Origin: Botrytis cinerea B05.10
Taxonomy: Eukaryota > Ascomycota > Leotiomycetes > Helotiales > Sclerotiniaceae
Assembly: GCF_000143535.2 (NCBI RefSeq)
Contig: NC_037317.1
Coordinates: 620,001 to 684,000, forward strand
DNA: 64,000 bases
Direction: 5' to 3'
Made by a program: the position numbers and the translations under genes. Below, in pieces: positions 49,722 to 61,223 of this stretch. The notes under the pieces were generated by a model. It ran no database searches. It worked only from the letters and a program-made list of their open reading frames with translations, and was not told where the DNA came from. Position 1 is the stretch's first letter. Each line of letters starts with the position of its first letter.

Positions 49722-52700
49722 ATTTGGCATGGGAATATGAATGAACATAGAACACAGGCGCGAATGGACAGGGGTATGATTGATTGATATCTGCATATGT
49801 TTGCGCGTGGTGGGTGGGAATGGACAAAAAGAATATCGATAATAAGCTTGGCATGGCAGGCGTATGGAACCTTTGCAGAATTTATCGGCAGGCAGGTTCT
49901 GGACGGAGGGGAGCGAGTTTTTCACCACCTCGCTATCATGCTTTGCTTTCAGCACATATTGCGGGAGTCTAAATGAATCTCGGCAACGGCAACAAGGGAG
50001 GAGTCTTTTACTGTTTTTTTCACTCTCGGATGTTCAAATGGTAATAACGGGTAGGCATGGATTCTGCTGTTTTGTTTTTGTCTCCTGGCATTTACGGCGA
50101 AACAACAATCTGGGGGTCTTGAAGTGGGGTTCGATATCTTGCAAAGGTTTTGGTATGGGTGTTTGCTTTTCGTTTCCTACACATGGGGTGTTATGTTTCG
50201 AGGTGGGAAAACTATATCAAGGAGGGAGTAAAAATTAAACAACAAATGGAATAGTGGGATGAAATTTGACGATCTTGGGCATGGAATGGAATGGAATTAA
50301 AAGTCTCTTGAATCACTGGGGATGAGCGCTTTCACCTTTCGTTTTGTGTGTTGTGTGCGTGTGAGATTTCCTGAATTTACTTCGCTCGCTTGTGGTCCTG
50401 GTTTTGCGTGAGAGCGTTCTGCTGTGACGTCTCATGGGGTTAGGTCTGGGGTATGATGTGTGATGGTATGGGATTGGCATTGATGGGATCAGGATTCTCT
50501 TTTTTGTAGGGTTTATTGAGGGGGAGGGGTTTGTAATTAAGATGTTTGCGTCTTTGGGAAATGGGTAATGGTATTTTAGTGACTTGGGAGGGGGCGGGTC
50601 AAGAGGAGGGGGCAGGTCATCAGGCCGGGTACAATATTTGGATGGGTTATATACGGAATGGCAAATTAATTCGAATGGAACACAATTTGGTACATATACA
50701 TAAGTTTGTTTTTGTTGTGGATGCAATTTAACGTTCAAATGGTTTGATCTGGGTGAAGTGAATGTATGCATGAGTATTGGTAATGTAATGCAATGAGATG
50801 GCCATTTGTAAATGTCCGGCAGACTTATATACGTTGAAGAGTTTGTGTCACGCTCAGAATTGGATTCTTCTACCGAGTACTTTAACCTCACTTCCTTTTT
50901 AACTTCTTTCTGTGAGAAGGAAGGGCCCATTGATTGATTTATATGATGCGTTTGCGATCGATCTTCTGCGCTGGATTCCGGTATGTGTACGTGTGTGTTG
51001 GGTACGTATATGGCACGTTTGGTCGAGAGATAGAGATCGAGATCGAGATACAATGCAGGGAGCTCTTCTTCATACTGCGCGTGCGCGCGGCTTGCTCGGG
51101 TTTGGCTTCAGTCTTCACATCATTTTTGGGTTTGATTTTGATTTTGATTTTGATTTTTGATTTTTGATTCTATTTTTATTAGGGGGGGGTGCAATATAAT
51201 ATGTAATATGGAATGACGAAATGTGAGTAGAATACTCGTAGGGTGGAAAGGTATGGGTGCCCAATGAAAAGTTAATTATGCGCGTCGTCCACGGGGGAGG
51301 GGCTGATTGAAGATGGGCGGAGGGAGGGAGGTGGTGGGTTTGAGTTTGGGTATGGGTATGGGTATCGGTATGGGGAGCGTTGATGTGATGTGATTTTGTG
51401 TGATGTGATGTTGTGTGATGTGAGTAAGTGAGTGAGTGAGTGAGTGAGTGAAACATTGATTCAGGAGGTACGGTACTTAATGAGAGGTGCTGGAGATGTG
51501 GTTGGGGAGGAGAAAGATTGAGAGACATCATACGATTTTTAAAGGAATGTCTGTTATGTCGTGTGTAGTGTGTGCAGGGTTGGGAGGTGTAGTGTAGTAT
51601 AGTGTACGAAGTAGTGTACGAAGTAGTGTAGTGTAGTGTAGTAGTGTAGTGCAGCGTAGTGGAGGGGGAAATGGGATATCGTTGCCCGTGAGATAGGGCG
51701 TAGAGACCATAGAGAGCTTGGATATGATATGGTGTGCGTCTTCCACGTTTGGGGATCGTCGTTGCGCGAGGTTCTAGATGGTTGTGTGGTGCTTGGGGAG
51801 GAGGGATGAGTGGGTGAGGAGGGCTTGCTGGGTTGCGTGCTCGATCTGAGGGAGGAGTTGGGGCGTGCGAGGGGTTGGATGGGTGCTCTGTTGCTCTGCT
51901 GCTACTGCTGCTGCGGCGGCGGCGCTATGGGGTTGCTTAGCGCAGTGCAGTGCAGTGCAGTGCAGCACCGTGCAATGCAATACTTCCGCTTTCTGGTGTG
52001 GACAGAAAAGATCCTGGTTGTGGTTTCGCAGGGCTTGGTGAGTGAGGGCTGGACAGCTGATTGAGGGATTCGATTGGGAGAGAGATGGGGGGAGAAAGGC
52101 CTCCGAAAGCGAGCTGGGGAGTTGTAGATCTATGGCCAGAGATCGAGGTGGAGAAGCAGAAGCAGAAGCGGACGCGGAAGAGAGAGAGAGAGAGAGACTT
52201 TGGATTGGGGCACAACACCCGCAATAGGCAAAAAGGAAAAAAGAGCAGGGGAAATGATGTGCCATTGCTTCTTCTCCTTCGCCTTCTTCTTCTTCTGCCG
52301 GGGCCATGTTCTAGCTAGCTCGTCCGATTCGGTTCTTTTGCTTTTATGGAGTAAACAAATGGGCATAGACCAGTGAAATTAGATTTCTGATAATGTGCTG
52401 GCGTGGGAGAAAGGCGAGATTAGCAGTGATTAATCATTCGGTGCTTCTTGGGTGGTACGGAATATTGAGATTTGCATAGCAAGTTACGATGACGAAGATG
52501 GGAATGGGATGGAAATGGCAGGTAAGGTTGCTAAGGTAGATAGCTATATAATGCGTATTTACTACTCGCGGTCTATCGCTCCGTTCTGGTTCGTTGATGC
52601 TATTTACTCGGTCTGTATTTGGCTTTGGCTTTGGATTCTGGATTCTGGATTCTGGATTCTCCATTCTCCATTCGCCATTTGCGTTTTGCGTCTTGGACTG

Positions 52701-53129
52701 GACCTCTTTCCCTCTTTCCCTTCCCGATAATAAATAAGAAATAAATGTTTACACTGCGACGACAACTTTATTCACTGCATCCGCGATACCGAGCAGTTAC
52801 ATAACGCAGCCAACCCACGAAATCAGCGCCATTGCTGCACCTCCCCTTCTCCCCTTCGTCCCTTTTACCCTTCTACCCTTCTACCCTCTACCCTCTACCC
52901 TCTACCCTTCAGTCAAAACTTTCCGGGTGCCGCGTGTAATCATTGTACAGCATTATATTTGACCCTTCAACGACCTCACGCGCATCCAATAGCTTTCTCG
53001 AACAAGTTTCACTCATCACAAAAGTTCAATATTCCGTTCAATCTCAAAAACCAACGGAAGGATTTGACGGCTTTCCTTTCTCGCAAGGCTTTCAGGCCCG
53101 AGAAGAAGAACCATATTCAACGATTCCAG
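49722..53129. other. Intergenic, purine/pyrimidine-skewed spacer with simple repeats
   Basis: The plus strand is G/T-rich across 50.2-52.3 kb, with GTGAGTGAGTGA (51420-51450), GTAGTGTA-type (51576-51660) and GCAGT (51940-51970) tandem tracts. A CCCTCTA-type array lies at 52861-52915, just before the SSK1 leader. A 246-codon minus-strand frame (50313-51053) is open mainly because the region is G-rich and is not called. The last about 250 bases are the SSK1 promoter and leader. Confidence 0.55.
52861..52915. repeat. CCCTTCTA/CCCTCTA tandem tract
   Basis: About seven imperfect copies of CCCT(T)CTA, about 215 bases upstream of the SSK1 start. It is a pyrimidine tract of the kind common in fungal core promoters, superficially telomere-like but the wrong unit. 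Confidence 0.75.
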
Positions 53130-55763
53130 ATGACGATAGGGGATTTCAAAACACGATTGAGAGCGAAATTCCATCGTCGGCATTCACATACTTCCTCGGT
53201 CGGATCCGCGAATAATGACGAGGAAAGGAATCCTGCTCGAGAGGGAGAGGAAGATAAGAACCATCCATCGATAAGTCGAAGTTTACGAGAAAGGGCGAGT
53301 TTCAGATTACATCGAACATCGATATATGGAGGGTCAACAAATGGGTCGTCCAGGAACGGCACGGGTACAGGTTCTGGTAATCGCAATAGCATGGTTGAAA
53401 GTCATAATCAAAGTCCAAAGGAAACATCAAGGTTTGAAGACATAATTCAAGTGGAGGCTCTCGATACTGATAATGATATTACTGGTATCGAGGGAGGCGG
53501 CGGGGACGGAGGGGGAAGAGGAAGAGAAGGCCGCCAACAGGGAGATGGAATTGGCGCCGAACTAAGGTTAAACTTTCGAAATAGCACGAGTAGCGATCTG
53601 CAACAACAACAACTTTATCAACATTCACATTCACATTCACAGACAACTTCGCCATCAACTCCCAATTTCAAACAACAGCCTTTCACCAATTCACAATTAA
53701 TTATCGAGGAAGAGAACAATAAACACGATAGTTTTTCCACCTCGGCAGATTTTCCTACTCCAAATACAGATATACCGAGGGTTTTGGAAGAAGAAAACGA
53801 AGACGAGGAAGTCGAAGCAAAGGATGAAATTCAGGACGAGCCGCATCCAGAACCTAAAGACGTGAAACTTGGTAATTCGATACCACAAAGCCCTATCAGT
53901 TCGAACAATACTACTCATCAGCCTACACCCCGAAAACCTGAATTGTCGCGACGACAAAGTTTGCTTCCACATCAACAAACAAAATTAATCAAGACGTTAC
54001 TAGAAGCAGAATTGCCCGCGCCACCTCAAGTCAACAACATACCCACGGGAGGAATTCTTGGTGCTGATTATTTTTCCAATCACGGAGCGTTAACGATAAG
54101 CGCAGCGATGGTTACTCGAAAGATATGGGTTAAAAGGCCTGGCGCCTCTGCGACATTGGTTACAATACATGAGGATGATTTGGTCGATGATGTGCGAGAT
54201 ATGATTTTGAAGAAATATGCCAATTCGCTGGGAAGAAGTTTCGATGCTCCGGATGTTACATTAAGGATTATCCCAAGGGAGCAGCAGAGGCAAGAAAGAA
54301 TTTTAGGACCAGAAGAGCCGATGAGTCGAACACTCGACGCATATTTTCCGGGTGGTCAAACAGTGGATGAAGCGTTAGTAATTGATGTACCTGTTAGAAG
54401 AACGCCAAAACCATCTCCTAGGCCCAATGGACACCCGGTATACTATGAAGAAGGGCGGCCTACTGAAGCTGGATCTGATTACTTCCCACCAATGCCATTA
54501 CCGGTTCCCTCTCCAGGCTTATCGCACAGTGTCCCAGTCCCTAATGGAAACCAGAATACGGCTCCCTTGATAGCACACGCTATGTCCGTACTCACAACTG
54601 GTCATGTACCAGCCTTACCTTCTCCGTCGGCTCAAAGGAGACATCATAGTTCGAGGCCAAGGATAGGACGAACTCATACTTCCTCTCCTACAGTTATCAG
54701 TGGACACAGCCAACCCCCTGTTACAAATAATGGTACGCAATTTCAACGTGGCCCAAGATCAAGAACTCACTCAAGTGCCTCAGAAAAATCCTCAATTCCC
54801 CCTCCCCCACCACTTCCAACACCACCCGCTCCGAACCAGGAACTTGCGCCACAACGAGTCGCTACACCTCCTCCCAGGGTATCATCTCCGCGACCACAAA
54901 AAAGAACTAGGAAGAAAGCTGGTGTCGATCATCCTTCTTTACCAGCAGGTATGCTCAATGGCGCCGTTCCCCCAATCAATGTCCTCATTGTCGAAGATAA
55001 CATTATCAATTTAAAACTCCTGGAAGCTTTCATGAAACGTCTTAAAGTCCGTTGGCAAACAGCAATGAATGGTCGCGAAGCCGTGAACAAATGGAGAGGC
55101 GGTGGTTTCCATTTAGTACTAATGGATATCCAACTTCCCATCATGTCTGGACTGGAAGCCACCAAGGAAATCCGCAGACTGGAAAGACTCAACAGCATTG
55201 GAGTTTTCAGCAGTAGTGCAAGTAGTAGTGCACCTAGCGAAAAAATGTTGGCGGAAGAGGAGCCAGAGGAAGATGACAAATTGCCAAGTACGGTACTTTT
55301 CAAGAGTCCTGTTATCATTGTGGCTTTGACGGCTAGTTCGTTGCAGAGTGATAGACATGAGGCGTTGGCGGCGGGTTGTAATGATTTCTTGACAAAGGTT
55401 TGTTTATTCCATTGCACTTTATTTGCATATGTGATCTATTCAATGATGTACTAACACGCTTTTAAACAGCCTGTTAACTTCGTTTGGCTTGAACGTAAAG
55501 TCATGGAATGGGGATGCATGCAAGCATTGATCGATTTTGACGGTTGGCGCAAATGGAAAGATTTCAGTTCACAACAAGCCGCGGAAAAAGAGACCGCTGA
55601 TTCAAAGAAGAAGGATGCTCAGAGCGTCGTGAAGACGAAGAAGAAGAACAGAAACTCGATGGGTAGTTTGGGGGCATTAGGGGGTCAGGGAGGAAGTAGT
55701 TCGAAATTGAGTTTGTTGGGTCAGGGAGGTGGAAGAGTAGAAGGGGAGGCTGTTGGTGGATGA
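53130..55763 (+). CDS. SSK1: SSK1, response regulator of the HOG osmostress pathway
   Basis: Join 53130-55397 and 55470-55763 (853 aa); the 72-nt intron has branch ACTAACAC. The ATG at 53130 gives MTIGDFKTRLRAKFHRRHSH, the usual N terminus; the frame is open upstream but without ATG. Residues 1 to about 610 are Ser/Pro/Gln/Glu-rich with a partly ordered stretch around 320-440 (ITRKIWVKRPGASATLVTIHEDDLVDD). The receiver domain (about 616-800) has the acidic pair E622/D623 (IVEDN), phospho-acceptor D666 (LVLMDIQLP), Thr in VALTASS and K756. It carries a family-typical Ser/Glu insert (about 685-725) between the beta-3 and beta-4 regions. The intron falls exactly after the conserved Lys codon. 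Known role: Ypd1/Hpt passes phosphate to Ssk1; the unphosphorylated form activates the Ssk2-type MAPKKK, Pbs2 and Hog1/Sak1. All key residues are present. Confidence 0.95.
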
Positions 55764-58154
55764 GTCGAGAGGGTTGAAGAGATAATTTATGTATGAGGTT
55801 GAGGAACAGGTGGAAAGTTGGTTTTGACACAAACACGACACTAGCAATCTAGCACGGGTAGATTTTCTTTTGTTTCATTTTTCATTTGTAGTAGCATTAC
55901 TTGGAGGGAGGAAGTTTCACTTTTTGTTTGTCCACTGAATTTTTGGGTTGAGGGTCGTGAATTAAGCGTTTTGGGTTCGGAACATAACGGGGTGGAGCTC
56001 AAAATATACATTTGTCGTGAGACAGTAGGACGACTGGCGTTTAAGGCGTGGGTAAAGTGTTGATTGAGCTTTCTCGATTAAATTTCTTGGGGGGTTTCTC
56101 CGTATTTTTGAGGGCGAGCTTTAGGTGGAATAGCGGTTGGAGAAAAGTAGCTTGATGGATGTCGAAGCGAGAACAGAAGCGAAAGTGGTTGAGTAAAGTG
56201 AAATGAGAAAGAGAAGAGCCGATGTAAATTCAGATGAGGAGATGGGAGGGGAGGTATGAAATAGGGAGAGTCGAAGTAAAGTGAAGTGGAGTACATATCA
56301 ACTGTACGGATAGAAGAGCGAATTAATCAGCACTTGAATAATTATTGATCTGAAGGGGAAAGAAGGATGAGAAATGGAATAGGACGTGATGGGGTTGTAG
56401 ATGAATATGAGGTTGAAATTCAGTATTTGATAATTTGTTTGATGATTGTGATGTTGTGATGTTGTGATTTCTCTGTTCTTTGCTCGGGTATTGTATTGAT
56501 TTGCGAAGATCATGCGTGAATGTGAATGTGAATAGGATTAGATCGTAGGTGGTGCTCAAGCAACGCTTGTCGGATTGTGTATTGAGTGGGATATTATCTA
56601 TCTACCACCGCATGGATGAATGGATATTAGATGGAGTGTAATTGTGACGAGAGTCTAGAGCTCGATTGGTTGAATAAATGAATGAGATGATGTACTGATG
56701 GATTTGGGAATGGGGGGATTACATGTGTTATTAATGAGAACTGGTTGGTTAGTTGACTGACTTCCACTTCAGGGAGTTTGGTTATGTTTTGAATAAGGAT
56801 GGAAATGGTTTCTGGGGTGGGAAAGGGGGGAGGGGATGGGAAAGGGGAGAGGGGATGGGAAACGGGAGAGGGGATGGGGAGAGTGTGGAATTGGATAGTG
56901 ATTTTGGAGGAGAATGGGGGGGGGAGAATGCGCGGATTGAGAAGGAGTGGGAAATTATGGAATGTTATGTGATGTGAAGTTATGTAATAATGTTAGTGAG
57001 TTGACTTAGGTAGTGGAGTGAGTGTATGTGATGAGATTAATCTTTTTTTTTTATGGGGGGGGGGGGGGGGGGGATTTCAAAGGAGGAGGATTTGGTTATT
57101 GAGAAGACTTTGAGTTTGGTAGGGAAGAGATTGCCCAGATGAAGAAGGGGGTGGGGAATCGTGGGAGTTCGAGATGGCTTCTTGACTTAGGAGTTGGACG
57201 TTGGAAAGGTGCGTTTGCTGTGGGAAAGGGGGAGGAGATGGGGGGAGAGGGTTGTAGGATATACTGCTGGGTGAAGGTTTGGGATGAGCATTGTAGAGCG
57301 ATATATATAATAATATATATAATAAGAAAGTTGAATGATTGATAGCAAAATAATAATATTTGTTTAGACTATTTCATTTTATCAATTAATCACTACTTAC
57401 TCTTTTATTTTCTATTCTATTTTAAAGAATAACTTTGTTTATATAGTTAAAGATAATTAATAAATTATTAGAAAGATGTAACACGTATATCTTGTGTATA
57501 TATACAATATCTTCCTCTTGAGGATTTAGATTTAGATCACTATAGCAATTCTATATAGTCAATAATATATATATTCCACTAGTCTACTCTCTTAATTGTA
57601 AATATAAATTATATATATATATATATTACTCCTCATTAAGCTACTATAAATACTAAAGAAATTTCTATATTAAGATGAAAGCTTTTTAACTATTTAAAAG
57701 ATCGAGATATGATATTATTATACACTTAATTATATCTAATATATTTGAATACTCTTTCGAGTTATTACTATAAATAATGTCTTATCTCCTCCTCTTTAAA
57801 GTATTTCAATTTAAAAAAAAAAAAAATTATTATGTTCTTTATTTATTAATCAATTGCTAACTAAATACTCATCGAATATATAGTTATTATATTTTTAATA
57901 ATTACTGTTACTTTCTATATCTACTTACTATACTATTAAATATATATAAACAACGAAGACGATCTATTTAAAGATTAGAATTTACTAGAAAATTATTAAT
58001 AAATATAACAAATATATTTCTGTGTTTTTTTTGTTTTTTTTTTTTTTTTTTTTTTTTTGAAAACATTATTAAATGATTTTAACAAGGTTATTATGTTTTA
58101 CTTCTAAAATAAGAAATTCTCATATCAGAAATTCTCAGATTCCTGATGTTCTGA
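55764..58154. other. Intergenic: G-rich block then AT-rich tract
   Basis: 55764-56750 is an ordinary 3' UTR and spacer. 56810-56935 is a G-run-rich block, and 57055-57073 a G19 run. From about 57300 to 58140 base composition drops to strongly AT (long TA-rich runs, stops in all frames), ending in a T-rich tract at about 58027-58059. No gene is supported. The AT tract marks the start of the decayed right end of the window. Confidence 0.65.
57055..57073. repeat. G19 homopolymer
   Basis: Nineteen consecutive G on the plus strand, preceded by a T11 run and AT. Confidence 0.9.
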
Positions 58155-59215
58155 TTGGTTGTAGATCCCTGTATAAGCGAGGTGTCCTCTGTTGGCAGTC
58201 TAGGGGATAATATCACGACTAGCAAACTATCCGCTGAACATGACAAAAATACGAGACCAATCGTGAATCATCGAATTGAATATGGCGATCATCTTTTCTT
58301 GCATGCAATACGGTACTATCAAGTAATTAACAATGAGCCAAGTTCCTCGAATATGCCTGGCTTTGCATTCAACAATAAATCTCGGGGAGACAGGGGAAAC
58401 ATGGTTATCAATTGCCACGGATTCTTCCCAGGAAATTGTACTACGAAGACATATAGATAATTCGAATTCTGGTCCTATCAATAACGACTACAAGCGCGAA
58501 GCCATCTGAGCTTTTCAACCATCAGACACCTGGACGCGTCGTTGTTTGAAAGAATCTTGAGCGCCCAAGTCAGTAGTACCCTCTCGTCTATTGGCAGGTT
58601 TATACATGGATGAAGAGCAGAAATTTGAAGTTGTTGAGGAATTTAGGGCCTTCTACTCGGAGTCAGAAAAGGATAAGAAGTTCCGTGGAAGTATAGGATC
58701 CAGGCATAAACGAGTATATCTTTTCCACGGAGTAGGTGGAACGGGAAAGTCAAGCCTTATTGTGGCTCTAGCCAACCATTACAACCTGAATATATGTTAC
58801 GTCGACCTGAAGATGTCGGATCCGAATAATATGGAAGTGATTTTACTAGATCTTCCTAAGCCTCCGATAGTCGTTCACGAAAACATTAGGGCGAGTATGT
58901 TTCAAGGATTTAAATCCGAATCGAAAATAGAAGGATTGCTAATGAACAACCTTTTCAAATTGCTTGATAGTCTTACATCCCGCAGAGGTTTCATTAGTAT
59001 CATGACAACCAACGATCTTCCAGAACGTCAAGGCTCTTCCTCCAGAGTTGATTTATGAAGGCAGGGTGGATAAGATGATCGAACTCGAATACATTACGGA
59101 AGAACAGGTAGCAAAAATGTTCTGTCGCATCACCGGCTCCACCAATCAAAATCTGTCCCCAGAACTTGCAGCCGACTTTGATCAGTTCTTCCACGGAAAA
59201 AAGATAATACATTAA
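58155..59215 (+). pseudogene. BCS1-like AAA ATPase relic
   Basis: The frame at 58591-59058 reads as an AAA domain of the BCS1 branch: HKRVYLFHGVGGTGKSSLIV (Walker A at 58729-58752; the usual GPPGTGKSS has become GVGGTGKSS), NHYNLNICYVDL, a degenerate Walker B PPIVVHENI (family: IVLLEDID) and FISIMTTNDLPE (sensor 1). At about 59020-59035 the frame slips by one base. The C-terminal part continues in the next frame as LPPELIYEGRVDKMIELEYI..EQVAKMFCRI to a TAA at about 59213-59215. Upstream, 58155-58457 may be remnants of the N-terminal BCS1 region, separated by stops. Functional fungal BCS1-like ATPases act in mitochondria or in uncharacterised roles. Broken Walker B and the frameshift indicate a pseudogene. 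Confidence 0.8.
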
Positions 59216-59360
59216 TATTCTGCAGCAAAGCTGTATCTTCTCGATAGGAAGAATGACTTAACAAGTGTATACGATCACGCTAAAAAAAAAGGATAGAAGA
59301 TAATTTAGCTAAAGAAGCCAACAGAATCAGTAGTCAAGAAATATAAGAGTAAATGAAGTA

Positions 59361-59700
59361 GTGACTGAAGTGATGAGTGAGGTAGTAGGCGAGAATAAGT
59401 TAGTAAGCGAAAATAAGGTAGTAGGCGAGAGTGAGGTAACAGGCGAGAGTAAGGTGGTATGTGAAGAATTGAGTGGGGTAATAGGTGATTTAATAGTCAA
59501 TGAGAATGAAATAGTAAATAAAGGTGAAATATTATTTGAAGTAGTGGGTAATGTAGTGGGGGAGTTAGTGAGTAAGTTAATAAGGTAATAGGTGTTCTGA
59601 TAGCGAATAAGAGTGAGGTAGTAGACGAGAATGAGGCAGTAGGCGAGAGTAATGTAGTAGGTGAGAGTAAGGTGATATGTGAAGTGGTGGGTGAGGTTAT
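59361..59700 (+). repeat. Degenerate 18-bp minisatellite, coding-compatible
   Basis: Imperfect copies of GTAGTAGGCGAGAATAAG occur, about 14 to 16 in two blocks. The unit is a multiple of three, so one frame encodes VVGENK/VVGESK repeats for 76 codons before a TAA. Copies differ mainly by transitions. Confidence 0.8.
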
Positions 59701-60735
59701 GTAGTCGAAAGATGTCGGAATATGGCCGCAGAGTTGAGTTGAGGAAAGCCGAGGGTGCGATTGAAATTGAAGAAAACTAAACAGTATTGAATATCAATTG
59801 CTTTATTTCATATTCCTTTAACATAATGCCTATAAGATCTACACTGCCTACGAATTCTCCTCCATCGAGGCTACAGCTATTCCAATGCAATGCCTAACCA
59901 AGCTCGAGCTTTTGTCCGTTCCACCAGACCTTCGATACCATACTAGTACAAAGCAACATGCCCCCGAGCCCTTAGGTACTAAGGCAAAATACAACATGCA
60001 CACTTTGCGATTAAGCGTCCTTGTAAATTTGCTCGTTAAACTTTCCAGAATGAAAATTTCATTCCGAACTATCAATCCATCCTTCATTATTCCTGAAGCA
60101 AAGCAAAACCATTCTTTTTCAATTCATTCTGCTTATACGTCAATAATGATTGTTCTTGCATTTGGAATAGCCAAAATAAAGGATTCTTATCCTCTAACAT
60201 AGTTTCAATTCCTTTCATTATATCCACTGTCTCTGTACTCAAACGAAATTGATTGTAAGAACTAGAAGACAGGTAACACCAAATATCGAGACCAGTTTCA
60301 GCAATCAAGTCACCATCCTTTGGTATAGGGATTTTCCATTTCTTCGCCCAGTAAAGAAGGATATTTCAAGCACGACTAGTAAAACCATGACTGCCACTCA
60401 TTTCTGTAAGATCAGAGACTTCCAGAGAAGGGTTCAATCATGCTAAAAGACAACTTGGCCGTTACATGTCGTAATGTACCTAACGTATTCAGACACCTCC
60501 TCTTCGTGAAAGTAGTATAGTGAGGATACCCCCAAACCTACATACTATGGATTCATGCCAGTGGTCACTACACGCAAGAAAACAAGATTACTCAACATTT
60601 CCTCTTGGCATCTGAGATTTCCAAATGTCCAATCCTCAGTGTCTCACTTTTATTTGTAGTAGTAGCGCACTGCCGCCACTACTGATACTTATGACTTCAG
60701 GAGAACCAAAAAGTGCAAAAATGATATCAAAAAAG

Positions 60736-60853
60736 AAAATGTAACAGTGGGAATTTGCTGCTTGTTAATGACCCAACTATTATACTACCGACTCAAAACC
60801 TTTGTCTTGCGTATCGGACGGCATGCTCAATTCTACTTGACATGGTCGTATGT
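60736..60853 (-). pseudogene. Degraded 5S rRNA gene copy
   Basis: The minus strand opens with ACATACGACCAT, the 5' end of fungal 5S rRNA. It has CCGTCCGA in the middle and TAGTTGGGTC near the 3' end, in the right order, spanning about 118 bases, the normal 5S length. The 3' part after TAGTTGGGTC differs from the usual fungal sequence mostly by G-to-A and C-to-T changes, as repeat-induced point mutation leaves. The loss of the conserved GGTGACGACC helix makes it very unlikely to be functional. Reference sequence is from memory, so exact differences need alignment. Confidence 0.7.
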
Positions 60854-61223
60854 GATAGTATTTGTTGTAAACATAGATAAATAACTCTGTCTTGTCGCTG
60901 ATTATATAATCATATATAGTGTTGAAGTAATGAACTCTTACAGGGAATGTTGGGAAGGATAGGGTCAGAGGTCGAGGGCATTCAGACTGTTCCATTGTCA
61001 CTAGAAAGTAAAGATTCTAAGTTGTATTGAGCTCACTTATACGAGTGAGCTCAACCACTCCCAATCGGGACTGGCTCCCCTTGCCGTAATACTACCAGAC
61101 CCATACTCCAAACTTCGCCTCTCAACACACAGTGTTAATATACAATAAAAATCTTCGGCAAAAATTTAATTCAGTTCTGTTTTATAAGAGGTTTTATGTC
61201 TTAATACTATCTAAGTATACATC

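Larger units (their letters stand above)
59216..61223. other. Decayed spacer with minisatellite, unknown ORF piece and 5S relic
   Basis: Between the AAA relic and the ligase-like gene no intact gene is supported. It contains an 18-bp minisatellite (listed), a minus-strand open piece at 60087-60355 with a coherent but unrecognised peptide (WAKKWKIPIPKDGDLIAETG onward), and a 5S rRNA-like sequence (listed). Confidence 0.55.

Noticed and set aside
50313..51053. 246-codon minus-strand frame
   Set aside because: The region is strongly G/T-skewed, which suppresses stops on the minus strand. The peptide is Pro/His/Thr/Ser-rich with no conserved block.
52861..52915. Possible interstitial telomere repeat
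   Set aside because: The unit is CCCTCTA/CCCTTCTA, not CCCTAA, and it fits a pyrimidine-rich promoter tract.
58027..58059. T-rich run as a retroelement poly(A) tail
   Set aside because: No retroelement body or target-site duplication lies on the expected side, and the surrounding DNA is simply AT-rich.
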